64,000 nucleotides of DNA from Azolla caroliniana (taxonomy: Eukaryota; Polypodiophyta), in the NCBI GenBank assembly GCA_043228905.1, contig JBHGNT010000010.1:3224001-3288000 (forward strand), given 5' to 3'. The notes beneath the pieces were generated by a model, which saw nothing but the letters and a program-made list of their open reading frames with translations, was not told the DNA's origin and ran no database searches. A program made the position numbers and the translations under genes. Shown in pieces: positions 37,701 to 48,499 of this stretch (position 1 is its first letter; every line of letters begins with the position of its first letter).

Positions 37701-40700
37701 GTCTTGAGTTGCACTATTATACTATGGAGAGCACGAGATATATTTGTATCCATATAAGAGGACCTGATGATAAAACCATCCTACAATGTGTAAAAAGAGG
37801 GCCTTATAGTGGGTTATCTTCCAAACACAAGACATTCTTCCATTATCCAATTTAATGATGTCAATTTGGATCACTCTATTCTTTTTCAGTTTGATTACAT
37901 TCAAAAGTACATCCAAAAATGATATTCTTTTCCACTTTGTTCATGTGCAAGTGTGGATAATCCAAACTAGCGCATTTATATATATACCAGGTGATTGGAA
38001 ACTTCCTTCCATTTCAGCATACTACAACTGGTTATCTACATCTTCTGCCACTTGCTTTGATGACATAAGTGCCAATATTGGGTATCTTTGACTTTAGAGC
38101 TCCAGAATCCATTGGATATCAGTCATTAATTGGAATAACGCCTTGGCCGTTATCAGTGTTACTCCCATCTAGGCCAGGATTATATCATAGGTCATCAAAA
38201 CTTTGCCATTATCATGTGGGCAATCATCAAGACTAAAGGCTCCAAATTTCTCCAGTTTCGTGACCCATGAAGGCTTAGTTTTATCCCATCAAAAGAAAAA
38301 AGGAAAGATATATGTTAATGTCTTTTAAGAGGCCAAAATGGCATATAAGACCAAACAATAAATTACATATTAAGTAATTTTTAGAGAATATTTGGTAATA
38401 CAGCTGTATGAAACAACCACAATATGAATACAGCTGTTCACCAGAAGAGAAGTCGAGACCCCAAAAGGATATAGGAAAGACAAAAAAACACATGAAATTA
38501 CTTGTCACATGGTTAGGAAATGAAGCCAGGAAAAGTTGCCAGTTTTACCCTCATATTCTCTATTTGACGTAAGAGTCACATGAAATGGAGGAACATAAAA
38601 CCCTCAAAGCAGAGAAATAAAGATTATTTGAGAGTTCATCTCCAAATGGACCTACCTTTATCCCTTTTACAAGTCCTTGGCAAGCAGTTTCCCACTGCCA
38701 GTCATGTAAAGTTTTATGTGGATCAGCAATCAGATGACCATTCTATACAAGTTCATGATCATTAGTTACTAATCCCTCCCACTGATAGTCATCACTGACT
38801 AGGCCACTTCTAATCAAGGATTCTCAGTAGAAGCATCTCACTGATCATTCTGAATGCATTCCATCAAGTTCCCATCTTCTTAGAAATTTACAGCCTTCTA
38901 GCGAATCCATACCATCAAAGTTACATCTATTAATTGTAGGCTTCCTGCTTTTATTATTATAGAAATTTGACATAAGATTGAAAGAATTTTTGAAACAATC
39001 TATAAAGAGATCAGATACTTAAATGATGTTCATATCGCTGCAACTTTTTGTTGTATTTGTTACCATTTGAACGCACAAATATTATGATATCTTCATCAAT
39101 GATGTTAATGGTCCAATATAATTCTTCCCACAGCCATGCTCTCCCATATCTCAATGTTTGCAAATAATATACCTCTTTTAACACAATACTATCTTTACCA
39201 TCATTTTAGATATCTATTCAAAATTGTTTAATCCTCTCAAAGGCTTCTATGGTAAATCTTATTTTGTTTCATAAAGAGAATCAAGCCTTCTGAAAATTTA
39301 AGGAGTTTCCCTTGTTGATAATTGGATTTTCTTACAAACATTTTGGAAGATCATTACTTGGTGAGCATAAGAATGACTAGAATTCATCCATATTGCATTC
39401 CAATTAGACAGGTTATTTTAGTGAGCCTTTGGGGTTTGCTTTCGACAAAGAGTTCTTGTATGAGGTTTGCCTATCCATTCATTAGTCACCACACAGACAA
39501 GATTGATCTTTGGCAGAACCACCACAATGGCATTTTTCTTGTGCCCAACTATGCAAACTGTAGTTGGAACTTTCTTCTACGTTGATGGATATTGTTCATG
39601 TATTTTAAATTACCCAACTTGTCTATCAAAACTTTCTTTCCTCAGAGAACTTTGTTGACCTAGAAAATATAATCTCCCAAGTTCTTTTCTCATGTGTGCA
39701 CTAAAGATGTGATGAGTCAAATATTACATGATTTATGAGAAGCATAATTATTAAAGAACGTGTACTTTATCTTAAGGATACTGTAGTAACACATATTCTA
39801 AATTTAAGAGCTGCCATTTCAACATGTTCCATGTATTTAACATACTCTATGTGTTTAACAAGAATTTTATATTTCCTAAATATTAATAAAAAATTGGCCA
39901 AAACACAATTGTTAGATTTAATACAAATATAAGAATTATTTAAAGTATTCTATGTATTTATTGTAATCTACAGATTTTATTTTTAGAATACATATTGTAC
40001 GTATTTGAAAGAAGAAAAATACTTAGCATACATATTCTACACATTGTATTCTAAGAATATTACAATTATGATAAGAATTATGTTGCACTATTTCAATCTC
40101 ATGTTATTCTAAGCCTACGTTACATCAAAGTGACGCATTCTTTACACTTAGGAGAAGCACATCTCAATCCTTTACAAGATGAACACACTGTTCTCATTTT
40201 TAGGATAGACTATGGCACAACTTTTGCTCAAATAGTCAAGTTTAACGTGTCACCAGTGCGGGGAGACAAGTTATTATAGCTACATCTGAGGTCACTTATA
40301 AAATGTATATGTTCCTTGTCCATTCCTCGACTCGTAAGGCTTTGTTCATGGTCCAACATGAATCATAAAACGTGGATGTATGGCTAGATTAGGATTCATT
40401 CATCAATAGATATTATGCACTTAGCATTTGATAATGTACAGAAATAAAAGAGCTGATTCCTAAAACCTGCCTTATATGAAAATCGCAATAAATCTGGTGC
40501 ACTAGGCAAAGGTTCCACATTCAAATTGGTAGAGAACCAAGCATAAACAATCAGAGGTTCCATTTTTTACTTTAGCTCATTTAATAAAGTAAAGGAATTT
40601 AATTTTAAATTTGTTTTGTTTGCTCCCCTTCGATGAAAACAGCTGTATTTTTTTTTCTCTTCACCCCATTGATTACCATCATGTTATAACAAGACTGACG

Positions 40701-43700
40701 ATCATTTTTTCTTCTATTGATTGAATGTCAAGAAATTTAAATCTGAGAGACCTTGACAATATTATATGAGACAGCAAGAGAAACCAATGCAAAACATATG
40801 AATCAGGTACCTCATTGAAAAAAGCCTCCTTCTCAGTTGCAACCATTTCCAACCTGATTGATTAATAAATAAAGTTTTAAACGGTGTGCACAATTACCAT
40901 AAAAGATACCAACAAAAATAGAAACACAAGGATTTAATGTGGTTCATCTATAAAGCTACATCAACAGCTGGAAAGCAACAAGAAAATTCCAATAGGACAA
41001 AGAAGAGTTATAATTCAATCTCACAATTACAACTCACAAACAAATCGAACCAAGTACAGCCTAAGAGCACTCTCTCCCTAAAGATCCCATGTCATCAAAG
41101 ATGTAACCTTTTGTTAGGTTTTATTGGCAATTTCGGCCTCTTAAAAGATGTTAATATACCTTTCTTTCGCACGCTCTCACTAGAGAATATTTTTAACTTG
41201 CCTTAAAATGGGCGGAAGTTATGACTATTTATAGAGAGTGGATGCGACCTTTGGCATGGTCACTATTTTGACCCACTTCCCTTAAATTTAAAACCATCAC
41301 ATAAAAGAATTTGGCTCTTCTTTAGTATTGGGGTCTTCTTTAGTATTTGGCTCTTCTTCAAGACCCAATATTTTGGCCATACTAGTGTAGTGAGTTCACC
41401 ATAGCTTCTGTAAATAAAAGAGAGTTCCATAGAAAACAGTACCTTACGTAAAATATTTCTCCACAATTATTAGTACACCTTACTGTATAAAAAAACTCAT
41501 TCCTAACTCTTAAGAAGACAATTGGACATTGAGAGAATAAGAGCAGATTTTGCAGGATAGAAGCATTCATAGAAAAAGGAAAGAATTAAAGAAGAGGAAG
41601 ATAATTACCAGCCACGTTTTGTCAACACTGCAGCTACAGCTGAAACTTTGAACTGAACATAAGCTTCTGGGGCGGCAGCTCTTTCCATAACATAATGGAG
41701 GCAATAGCTACATTAAGAAACATTCTACGTTAGACAAATAGAATGCCTAAAACACTAATTAAACAGCGGTTTCAATTGGTTGAATTGAAACCCACAATGA
41801 ATAGAATAAAGAGGATTTTTTTAACATACTTGCGCATATTACTTTTCTCATCTGCCATAAGCAAGCTCCATTCACGTATTGTTGACTCTTGTAATGCCGC
41901 AGCCGCTTGGAAACGTGCATTGGCCATTTGGGAATGCTCTACATAGATTAGAACAAAAAAGAAAGGAATGCAAAAAACAATTTCAGTTTTATATCAAACT
42001 TTCTTCTTTTTCTAATCACATTTAGTGGCATATCCAGAAAACCAAGTGCAGAATTAGGCACTAAATACCAACACCTCCGAATAATAACCCTGGTGATTTA
42101 CAGAACAACCTGAAGGATCCAATATTCATAGACACAACATGTATAAGACTCTTCTTCCATGATAAGTATATCATTGTGAAGTATTTAAATAGAGATAGAA
42201 ATCCATTATTAACCACAGTTATCTCGATATTAGGATTTTACAATGTATGGACTCACTATGATGCCTAGAGATCCAAAGATTTTGGAATGTCGATACCCTA
42301 GAGAATTTGGCTCTCAGTGGCCATTGCATCATTGTGGAATATTCAACTAGATGTATGTAGGGAACCAACTATACTGCATGTGACTCTCTCTCATCCAAGA
42401 AGTGTACAAGAAGGAATTTATGGCTATGTTTTAATCCCTCACAGAAAAGCCAACCTATTATATTCAATGTTGCTTAAATGGTCTCCTATGGTGATAGATC
42501 TCAAGGGTTGCTTGTCAGCCACCCATTCTTAATGTCTTGCCACTCACAACTATTATAACAAATTGAACATTCATGCTATGTCCTTATTAGATAGAATTTG
42601 AAACATGTGATCAGCTTGCCTTGGTGTATGAAGTGTAGATCTACATTAAAATAGTGCATTTTTATGATAGCATCAAAAACAGTGGTGACTACGCATTACC
42701 ATGCTATCTATGCAATATTGAGTTATCACATACACCTACAAGACCTAGCAATTATATGATAATTAGTGCATGTTATATATTATATGTTCTTTGGGTTATT
42801 CATCCATGACAGACCAATATGATTTCCATCCACTAATTCTTTGCCATCAAGGCATCATCTAGATGTACATATTTGGCCTTGTATGTCTATGAAACTATGC
42901 TAATCAGATAGCTTGTTGAGCTAGTTTGTGAAACCATCCTGGAGAATTTCTAGAGGACAGTAAAACCCCACCAAACCAATTTAGTTTAGGATCACAACCA
43001 GAGATGTGTTATATAAATGATTAAATATACCCATAAAGCTTTTGAACTCACTAAGACTTATTTTACATCCAGAAATCTTGCATAAGGAATTTGACGCCCA
43101 TTCACACCATTGACTCGCACCCCTTATACTATTTCTTTTACACATGATTAATAGAAAATCATATAATAAGATTGATCCCAAACCTAGCAACATTTTATTA
43201 AGATATAGAGTTTCTACAGCATCCTTCACTAAGCATATCAGAGAAGAGAAAATCAGGTATAATTCCAAAAGATTTCAATATTCTAGAATGACTCTGCCAT
43301 AGCTCTAAAACTGAAGTTTGATTTCTACGTCAAAAAAGTGGTTTGTTAAAATAATATCTTCCCCACTCATTGGCAACTATTAAGTGAATTTATGTAGGGC
43401 CTAACCTAAAGTAACTTTATAAAACACAACTTTACTATTGAACACACAAACCTTCACATGCATTAGAACCTAAAGCTAACTAGAACAACCCATGCCAATC
43501 ATGCGCTCTATCATTTGTGGCTCCTCCAGGCTAGGGACTGTCGGCCCTCAGCCATTCACACAGTTCACATAATGTGGTCTTGCTTGATTTCAAATGTTTC
43601 AAGTAGCTATAAAAAATTTATTTATTGTTATTAATAAATAATATAATAAAATAGAACAAAAATAGCATTCCTTGTAATATTTTGAATTAGCATTTGCATG

Positions 43701-44947
43701 TCTTTACTGAACACGCAAGCACATAAAGGCCATGCCCTACTGAGATTACATAACAGTATGATTGCGAAATGCAGGAGTTTTAAATCCCCATTTCACAAAC
43801 CATAAACTTAAGATGTAATAAAGGAAGTTTCACTTTCTACATACCTGAAAAGCCAAAATAATGATTGGTTAATATTCTTAAAATACCTAATATTCGAGTG
43901 CAGTCATATTTTCTGGAATTTGAGTGACAAATTCGTGCAGCTTTCATAGATTTCCGATCAATTTGATTGTATAAATAAAAGTTAAGATAACAATGTTTAA
44001 ATAGATTTTCAACATTTATGACAAATCTACTAGAAAGAGTATTTCACATCTTTTAATAGGTCAAAATGACCTATAAGACCAAACAAGAGATTACATCTTA
44101 GATGTGTTCTCGTCTTTGAGGAAAAAGTATAAGTAAGCATAGGGTATCAAAGACTCTAAATATCTAAGAACTTAAGATTTAGAACATAAAAACTTCTTTC
44201 TTCAAAGAGGAACGATTTCTTCAAAAACAAATAAAAATGTGCATTTGGTCCAACATGATTATTACCCATGATAAATTGGCACGCTTGGAAAGGTCGATAT
44301 GATTTCCGGAAAGCTAAAAGGACCGACTCTGCAGCCGCTCTTTCCTGAGGGATCTACATCAAATGAAGCAAATGAGAGAGAGAAAAAGATAGATAAACAA
44401 GATACGTACACCCCAAGAGCATGAGGAAAAACATACAAGATAGTTATTATACAAGGGAACTTCAGAACATATGATCAGAGTACATATAAGCTTAGAACTA
44501 ACAATATATATGTATAGTTTTAAAAAAAAGGTCTAAAGAAATCATGCTTGTAATGTGTATTCACAATGACACACTCATTTCAAAATAGAAGTGTTATCCA
44601 TGTTTCTCATCATGAAGGCTACCTAGAAAGACAATATACAGTATGTGGAACAAATACAAGCTATCTATGACACAAAGGGAACCTCGGAATATGAATTCCA
44701 GTTATGGACTTACAAAGAATTATACAGTCTAACAGGAATAAATTTTAAAAATGTGTATGTGCGTATTTATGCATATGTATGTATGCATGTTTATGTTCAT
44801 CATGTTCATGTTCATGTTGTTGATGATTGAAATCCAGCTAGAAAGAAGTGGAGAGGTTAGACAGAATACCTGGAGGGAAGAGCAGGCGCGCTCGACTGTC
44901 TGCATAGCTACCTGCAGATTACTCGTGTCCGCAACATTCGCAGCCAT
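16793..44947 (-). CDS. XPO4: exportin-4 (XPO4), complete, 32 exons over 28 kb
   Basis: I joined 32 exons (coordinates in the four exon entries). They total 3516 nt and give 1171 aa with no stop and matching phase at every GT/AG junction. Human XPO4 and the Arabidopsis orthologue are of similar size. Recognisable plant XPO4 blocks in order: [20 protein letters not shown] with [54 protein letters not shown] with [20 protein letters not shown]; and a C-terminal EVRGFLRVR. The importin-beta family protein is built of HEAT repeats. It binds RanGTP and carries cargo out of the nucleus (eIF5A and SMAD3 in animals). The start ATG fits the family N-terminus, with a (GAA)n tract upstream. The introns are AT-rich and carry copia, LINE and tandem duplications. 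Confidence 0.96.
17202..21734 (+). mobile_element. Ty1/copia retrotransposon, 5'-deleted, antisense in XPO4 intron 30
   Basis: The copia order is readable on the plus strand. The gag end and protease come first ([11 protein letters not shown] near 17530). Gag-pre-integrase (LYHQRMGD, then CDACEFGK) and integrase ([21 protein letters not shown]) follow. Next are RT ([26 protein letters not shown]) and RNase H ([20 protein letters not shown]). Stops and shifts break the frame. The 3' LTR begins TGTTGAGAATGATTAA at 21565, right after the polypurine tract TTGAGGGGGAG. It is about 170 bp if it ends at 21734. Only the first 60 bp or so of the 5' LTR survive (17202..17262) before the gag end, so the rest of that LTR, the PBS and most of gag are deleted. 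Flanks ATTAT and ATAAT match poorly as target duplication. Confidence 0.92.
20368..21101. mobile_element. 734-bp insertion inside the copia RNase H region
   Basis: The copia frame stops after [10 protein letters not shown] and resumes at [10 protein letters not shown]. The 13-mer GTGCTGATCATAG (20355..20367) recurs as GTGCTGATGATAG (21102..21114), a likely target-site duplication with one mismatch. Near its ends the insert carries inverted ATTCGTGTTCG (20376) and CGAACACGAAT (21061). A third copy lies near 20420. Inside are a pyrimidine-rich tract (20455..20550) and an AT-rich minisatellite based on TGTAATTTCTGTAATTTTT (20680..20950). It has no coding sequence and I do not recognise the family. 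Confidence 0.75.
23673..29581 (-). other. XPO4: XPO4 exons 16-22
   Basis: Exons: 16, 29581-29474; 17, 29309-29236; 18, 26897-26822; 19, 26278-26036; 20, 25939-25868; 21, 24255-24181; 22, 23737-23673. Exon 19 encodes [16 protein letters not shown], a conserved helix pair. The acceptor of exon 22 (CCAAAAG) is the least typical one I used, but it keeps frame and homology. Intron 17 (29235..26898) holds a copia RNase H fragment and two tandem duplications. Confidence 0.9.
27850..28640 (+). pseudogene. Ty1/copia RT/RNase H fragment in XPO4 intron 17
   Basis: Open codons at 27906..28202 give [20 protein letters not shown] and [15 protein letters not shown], which is the copia region from the RT end into RNase H. 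A decayed [10 protein letters not shown] follows near 28215. Then [20 protein letters not shown] (28380) appears twice as a direct duplication of about 120 bp (28375..28490 and 28493..28620). It is a different copia lineage from the element in intron 30 and has no LTR that I can see. Confidence 0.75.
30958..36325 (-). other. XPO4: XPO4 exons 9-15
   Basis: Exons: 9, 36325-36145; 10, 35925-35814; 11, 35693-35601; 12, 35504-35375; 13, 34764-34671; 14, 34596-34534; 15, 31067-30958. Exon 13 begins [10 protein letters not shown]. Exon 14 encodes a Ser/Asp-rich acidic linker ([11 protein letters not shown]). Exon 15 resumes helical HEAT sequence ([14 protein letters not shown]). Intron 14 (34533..31068) contains a LINE 3' end on the opposite strand. 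Confidence 0.92.
32990..33790 (+). mobile_element. LINE 3' end in XPO4 intron 14
   Basis: From about 33010, codons for [19 protein letters not shown] and [11 protein letters not shown] show the C-x2-C...H-x4-C knuckle found at the C-terminus of plant LINE RT proteins. A basic, Pro-rich tail follows to 33468. Downstream at 33710..33790 is the 3' tail shared by other copies in the window, with GTCTTATACGCCATTTTGGC and then T-rich sequence. It is 5'-truncated, as is typical of target-primed insertion. Confidence 0.75.
37195..37720 (-). mobile_element. LINE 3' end, inverted copy, in XPO4 intron 5
   Basis: Minus-strand codons [12 protein letters not shown] and [16 protein letters not shown] match [12 protein letters not shown] and [16 protein letters not shown] of the plus-strand copy at 33270..33400. 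Upstream there is a broken version of the Cys/His knuckle. The similarity ends near 37195, before the common 3' tail. Confidence 0.7.
38300..38375 (-). repeat. LINE 3' tail copy
   Basis: On the minus strand it reads TTTGGTCTTATATGCCATTT, then TGGCCTCTTAAAAGACATTA, nearly identical to the tail at 33725..33770. No LINE coding sequence is recognisable next to it. Confidence 0.75.
41101..41170 (+). repeat. LINE 3' tail copy
   Basis: Diverged tail: GATGTAACCTTTTGTTAGG, then TTCGGCCTCTTAAAAGATGT and TAATATACCTTTCTTTC. It lies in XPO4 intron 4. Confidence 0.7.
44045..44120 (-). repeat. LINE 3' tail copy
   Basis: On the minus strand, GATGTAATCTCTTGTTTGGT is followed by CTTATAGGTCATTTTGACCT. The palindrome AGGTCA..TGACCT replaces GCCA..TGGC of the other copies. 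It lies in XPO4 intron 2. Confidence 0.7.
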
Positions 44948-45018
44948 GGACGGGAATCGAGAGAGCGATCCCAGCAGAGAAGGAGAAGGAGCACGCACGG
45001 GAAAGTGAAGAACCAACA

Positions 45019-45065
45019 CTCTTCGTCTTCTTCTTCTTCTTCTTCTTCTTCTTCTTCTTCTTCTG
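45019..45065. repeat. (CTT)n microsatellite in XPO4 5' flank
   Basis: About 15 CTT units lie some 70 bp upstream of the XPO4 ATG and read (GAA)n on the gene strand. An open frame through it gives a run of Arg, but it is not part of the conserved protein. Confidence 0.9.
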
Positions 45066-45704
45066 CTATGGAAATGGGCCAATTTTATAATTTCAAGGAA
45101 AATTGTGAAGCTTTTGGATTGGTCTGAGGTCTCCTCCCAAGGCATCCAGACCCACCTTCACAGTTTTCCTTTCTATATACTCTTGCCATATGCCAGGAGC
45201 AATGCATGCCCCTCCCTCGCCTTCCTCTTCCTTTCTCCAACCCATACTATAGTTTCCCATGCCCTCCTCTGACTGGTCTTGCGTTACAAGGGTTTACAGA
45301 TTCAAGGGTTAAGGCTCAAGGTTCAAGGCCTGATCCGTACTTACTAACTCATCCCGCCTTCATCTTCATGCATTAACATGTCCTTAGCTTCTCGTTATCC
45401 CTCCCAGAATCCCACACTCAAGGTTCTCCATGCTTACTAACGTGAAAGTGTTATTCTTCACGCCCATTGCACTCGTGCAAGACATCTAGTCGCCCTCCCC
45501 ATTGACATGGCCACATCTTGTCGTACACCACCCTCCTCACCTCCACCTAACCCTCATCTCTACCTCGACAACCTCTCACCGAGGATGTCTTCAATATCTT
45601 TCACTCTCTCCCCACTCTTGATGACATCCACCTCTCCCTTCCATCTACACTCTTTCTCACATACACGGAGTAGCGTGTTCGATGTAGGCACTCATTAGGC
45701 TGGG

Positions 45705-45965
45705 AGGATGTTAAGTACCTCTCATAAGTATCATTATCAATGAGAATATCAATGTTGGTACCAAGGATACAAGTCTAAGGACAAAGAGAAGTCTAAAGAG
45801 AACACGAGTGAGATAGTTATTGAGTTAAAGCCTTGTGGCCACCCCATTGTAACAGGGCTCAATATCTTTGTAAACCTATAAAGGCCACTTTTGTGCCTTT
45901 TTAATTGTACTTCTTGAACCCTAGGTTTTATGCTAGAGCTTTGAACCCTCTCTCTCTCTCTTTCT
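45705..45965 (+). mobile_element. possible LTR fragment
   Basis: TGTTAAGTACCTCTCATAAG begins a block with CATTGTAACAGGG, then AACCTATAAAGGCCAC and a T-rich downstream part. The order TATA-like box, then a leader, resembles LTR U3/R. No PBS or second LTR is found, so this is tentative. From 45070 to 45700 there is only C/T-rich sequence with no gene. Confidence 0.35.
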
Positions 45966-45966
45966 T

Positions 45967-46130
45967 TTTTTATCGCAATTAGCTTACCCTATTGGTAAGT
46001 AGTTACACTACAAGCCACTATGCCTTGGGTTCCATACATCTCTTTTTTTTTTTATCATAATTAGCTTACTTTAGTGGTAAGTTGTTACACTATAAGCACT
46101 GTGTCTTGGGTTCGAAACCCAATTTCCTCA
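45967..46130 (+). repeat. two tandem tRNA-derived SINE-like units
   Basis: Unit 1 (about 45975..46040) has TTAGCTTACCCTATTGGTAAG and a weak CTTGGGTTCCA. Unit 2 (about 46060..46125) has TTAGCTTACTTTAGTGGTAA and the B-box phrase TGGGTTCGAAACCC. The two are about 78 bp apart and otherwise similar. A T-rich run precedes each. Confidence 0.65.
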
Positions 46131-46159
46131 CCTCTCTATTATATACTTCATACATATCG

Positions 46160-46255
46160 CTTATTTCACTAGATGCCACTATGGAATGTAGGGGTTGAAC
46201 CCATGAGTTCGTGGTCTCCATTGGGCATCCTTACCAACTGAACTCTCTCTCTCTC
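46160..46255 (-). repeat. tRNA-derived SINE-like sequence
   Basis: On the minus strand, AGTTCAGTTGGTAAGGATGC (A box) precedes CATGGGTTCAACCCC (B box) at tRNA spacing. A (CT)n run bounds it at 46243..46268. It lies opposite in orientation to the pair just upstream. Confidence 0.65.
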
Positions 46256-46884
46256 TCTCTCTCTCTCTTGAATCCAAGGGTTGATCTAACTTGTACATCT
46301 TTGTGGTGATTCTTAATCAATTGAAGTGTGGTTTCCATAAGTAGCATGTTCAATGCCTAAACCCTATTTAGGAATGATATACTTTCTTGGTTGAAGACAA
46401 TCATTTGAGAGAGAGGAGGAGGGTTTCCATATGTCGTAATATATTAGTGTTAGTAGCTCAAGAGTGCATAATGACCACTCTCACCCTATGACAATCCAAA
46501 TTCAACATACAATTTCTGCGTGGAGAAAGAACTCCAATTGAAATGAAGACATGCACTCATAGGGACGCATCTCAAGACAAGAGAAACATAAGAGATGTCA
46601 TGACTATATGTGGGTTTTTGTCGATCAACTAACAACGTTCTCCAAATTCATATCAACCAAAACTATGATAATGACTCATGAATCGAATTACCAAATCGTG
46701 AGTTATATTTGTTTTAATATGGTTTACTAATCGATGTAATTAGTGATAGAGATTATAAGTTTACCCAAAAAATTGGATTAGAGACCTCCTCAACAATTCC
46801 AAATTAAAAGAGAAAGATAAGTTAAAGTCGATATGTCGAGGATCACATTCGCTAGTTGATACTCAAGGTTTTGTCTCCTTAGTT

Positions 46885-47110
46885 TTGCTGCAAAACCATG
46901 GTTTTAACGGTGTCGTGCATCGAGCACGAATTGTACGACAATGGTTTAAAGGTTTGAAAGTCTCTAAATTTGTTTGGTTTGAGCTTGAATTTTTGGAACG
47001 GTTTGGTTTAAATGGTTTCTTAGTTCGGTTCGGTTTAAGTTTCAATTTTTTTAAACGGTTCGGTTTTAAATGTTTTGAGTTTGACACTCTCGAACCAAAC
47101 CGAGCCATTA
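46885..47110. repeat. GGTTCGGTTT-type degenerate repeat
   Basis: The words GGTTTAAA, GGTTCGGTTTAAG and CGAACCAAACCGAG recur in a short tract. The palindromic phrase AAACCATGGTTTT at 46891 also appears, diverged, near 13570..13660. Open frames on both strands here are low-complexity artefacts. Confidence 0.5.
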
Positions 47111-47164
47111 CCCAGTGCTAGTTGTTGGTAAAAAAATCCTCAACATAAATTGTATGGGTTACTA

Positions 47165-48487
47165 CAACCCTTCACAATTCTAGATAGTTCAAGGAAATCT
47201 ATCGCATTGGATTTCATTTCCAATATCCCATTTTCCAATGGTTTTGATGTCATTCTCAATGTGGCACATTTGTTCACTAAGATGCCGCAATTTCTTCCAT
47301 GATAAAGACGATCAATAGTCAAGATACAACACACATGGTTACGTTGGAAGTATTCATACATCACAATATTCCTAATGACATCCTTAGTGATCGAGGCCCA
47401 CAATTTATCTCTAATTTTTGGAAACACTTGCTTAGGCTCCTTCAGATTGATTGTAAATTCTCTTTGAGTTACCACCCTAAGACAAATGGTCAAACCGAAT
47501 GCACCAATCAAACATTGTAGTAATATCTTTGTTGTTCCATCAATTTATCTCTAATTTTTGGCAACACTTGCTTGGGCTCCGTCAAGATTATTGTAAACTC
47601 TCTTTTAAGTTACCATCCTAAGGCATATGGTCAAACCGAATGCACCAATCAAACATTGTAATAATATATTTGTTGTTCCATCAACTACCAACAAGATTAT
47701 TGAGTTGGCAATTTGCACTTTGTGGAGTTTTCTTACAATAATTTTGTTCATTCTTCTATCAAGCATACTCCTTTCTTTGCCAACACCGGATGTCATCCCA
47801 ATTGGACGATGCTTGAACATCTACAAAACTCGAGAAATCCTATTACAAAAAAATCATCTACTTCAACATTAAGAGGTTCACATTGCTCTTTCTCACCATT
47901 TGCACGACACTCAAGCCACACATAAGAAATTTGCAAATTTTAATCATCTTGACTCATCACCAATATACCTAGGTTTCGAGTTGGGGATCATTTGTGGTTC
48001 TTATAAAGTACATAAAACTAGTCAACCTTACACAAAGTTGGATTATCAACATCTTGGTCCATATTTTATCACTAACCAGATCAATGAAGTTGCATTTCAT
48101 CTCAATCTCCCTCCTCATATGCATCTTCATATAGTGTTCCATGAATCATTTTTGGAACCTTATGCTTCAAGCTCTATTTCAACTCTTCAACCTCCTATCG
48201 AGCTTGTTGATGGTATTGAATATGGAGTGAAAACCATTTTGGACCCCAAGATCATGTGCAACAAGTTATATATATATATATATATATATAAAGTCAATAT
48301 TCACCTTGGTATTAATGGCAACAAGTTATATTATTTAGTTCATTATCAAGTTAAACACTTAGTGATCGAACTCGGGAATGTATTAGAATTCTTGCTCATG
48401 CCACAAATTGTACCTCAATTCCATCATCGATATTCCAATAAGCCAAGTCTTGACAAATCATGCATTGCGGCTCATGGAACTCTTTAG
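47165..48487 (+). pseudogene. Ty3/gypsy integrase and chromodomain remnant
   Basis: Integrase codons run from FISNIPFSNGFDVI-like sequence (about 47205) through HHNIPNDILSDRGPQFISNF and SYHPKTNGQTECTNQTL (about 47360..47515). A segment of about 130 bp (47398..47520) is then repeated at 47535..47660. Further on, FHLNLPPHMHLHIVFHESFL precedes a chromodomain-like YLVHYQVK and HHRYSNKPS. The frame is broken several times and a (TA)n run interrupts it at 48268..48290. No RT or LTR is preserved nearby. Confidence 0.8.
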
Positions 48488-48499
48488 CAAATGAAGGGG

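Larger units (their letters stand above)
36407..44947 (-). other. XPO4: XPO4 exons 1-8
   Basis: Exons: 1, 44947-44870; 2, 44353-44266; 3, 41938-41830; 4, 41707-41609; 5, 40853-40811; 6, 37015-36944; 7, 36859-36764; 8, 36649-36407. Together they encode residues 1-276. Split codons at junctions 2/3 (Glu), 3/4 (Asn) and 4/5 (Trp) restore conserved residues, which supports the chosen sites. Exon 5 is only 43 nt. Introns 2, 4 and 5 hold LINE-type 3' ends. The large intron 5 (40810..37016) holds the most foreign sequence in this part. Confidence 0.93.

Noticed and set aside
44729-45145. Long minus-strand open frame with a run of about 15 Arg upstream of XPO4 exon 1
   Set aside because: The Arg run comes from the (CTT)n microsatellite. 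Only 44947..44870 is XPO4 coding, and the conserved protein starts at [10 protein letters not shown].
45507-45698. Small Pro/Ser-rich plus-strand ORF
   Set aside because: C/T-rich intergenic sequence with no motif. No splice or family support.
46055-46130. Functional tRNA gene with GGGTTCGAAACCC
   Set aside because: The B box is perfect but the acceptor and anticodon stems do not form. The neighbouring unit is a diverged copy, which fits a SINE better.
46863-47121. Protein rich in Lys/Asn/Phe on either strand
   Set aside because: The frames follow a degenerate GGTTCGGTTT repeat. Composition is low-complexity and both strands are open, which is typical of repeats.
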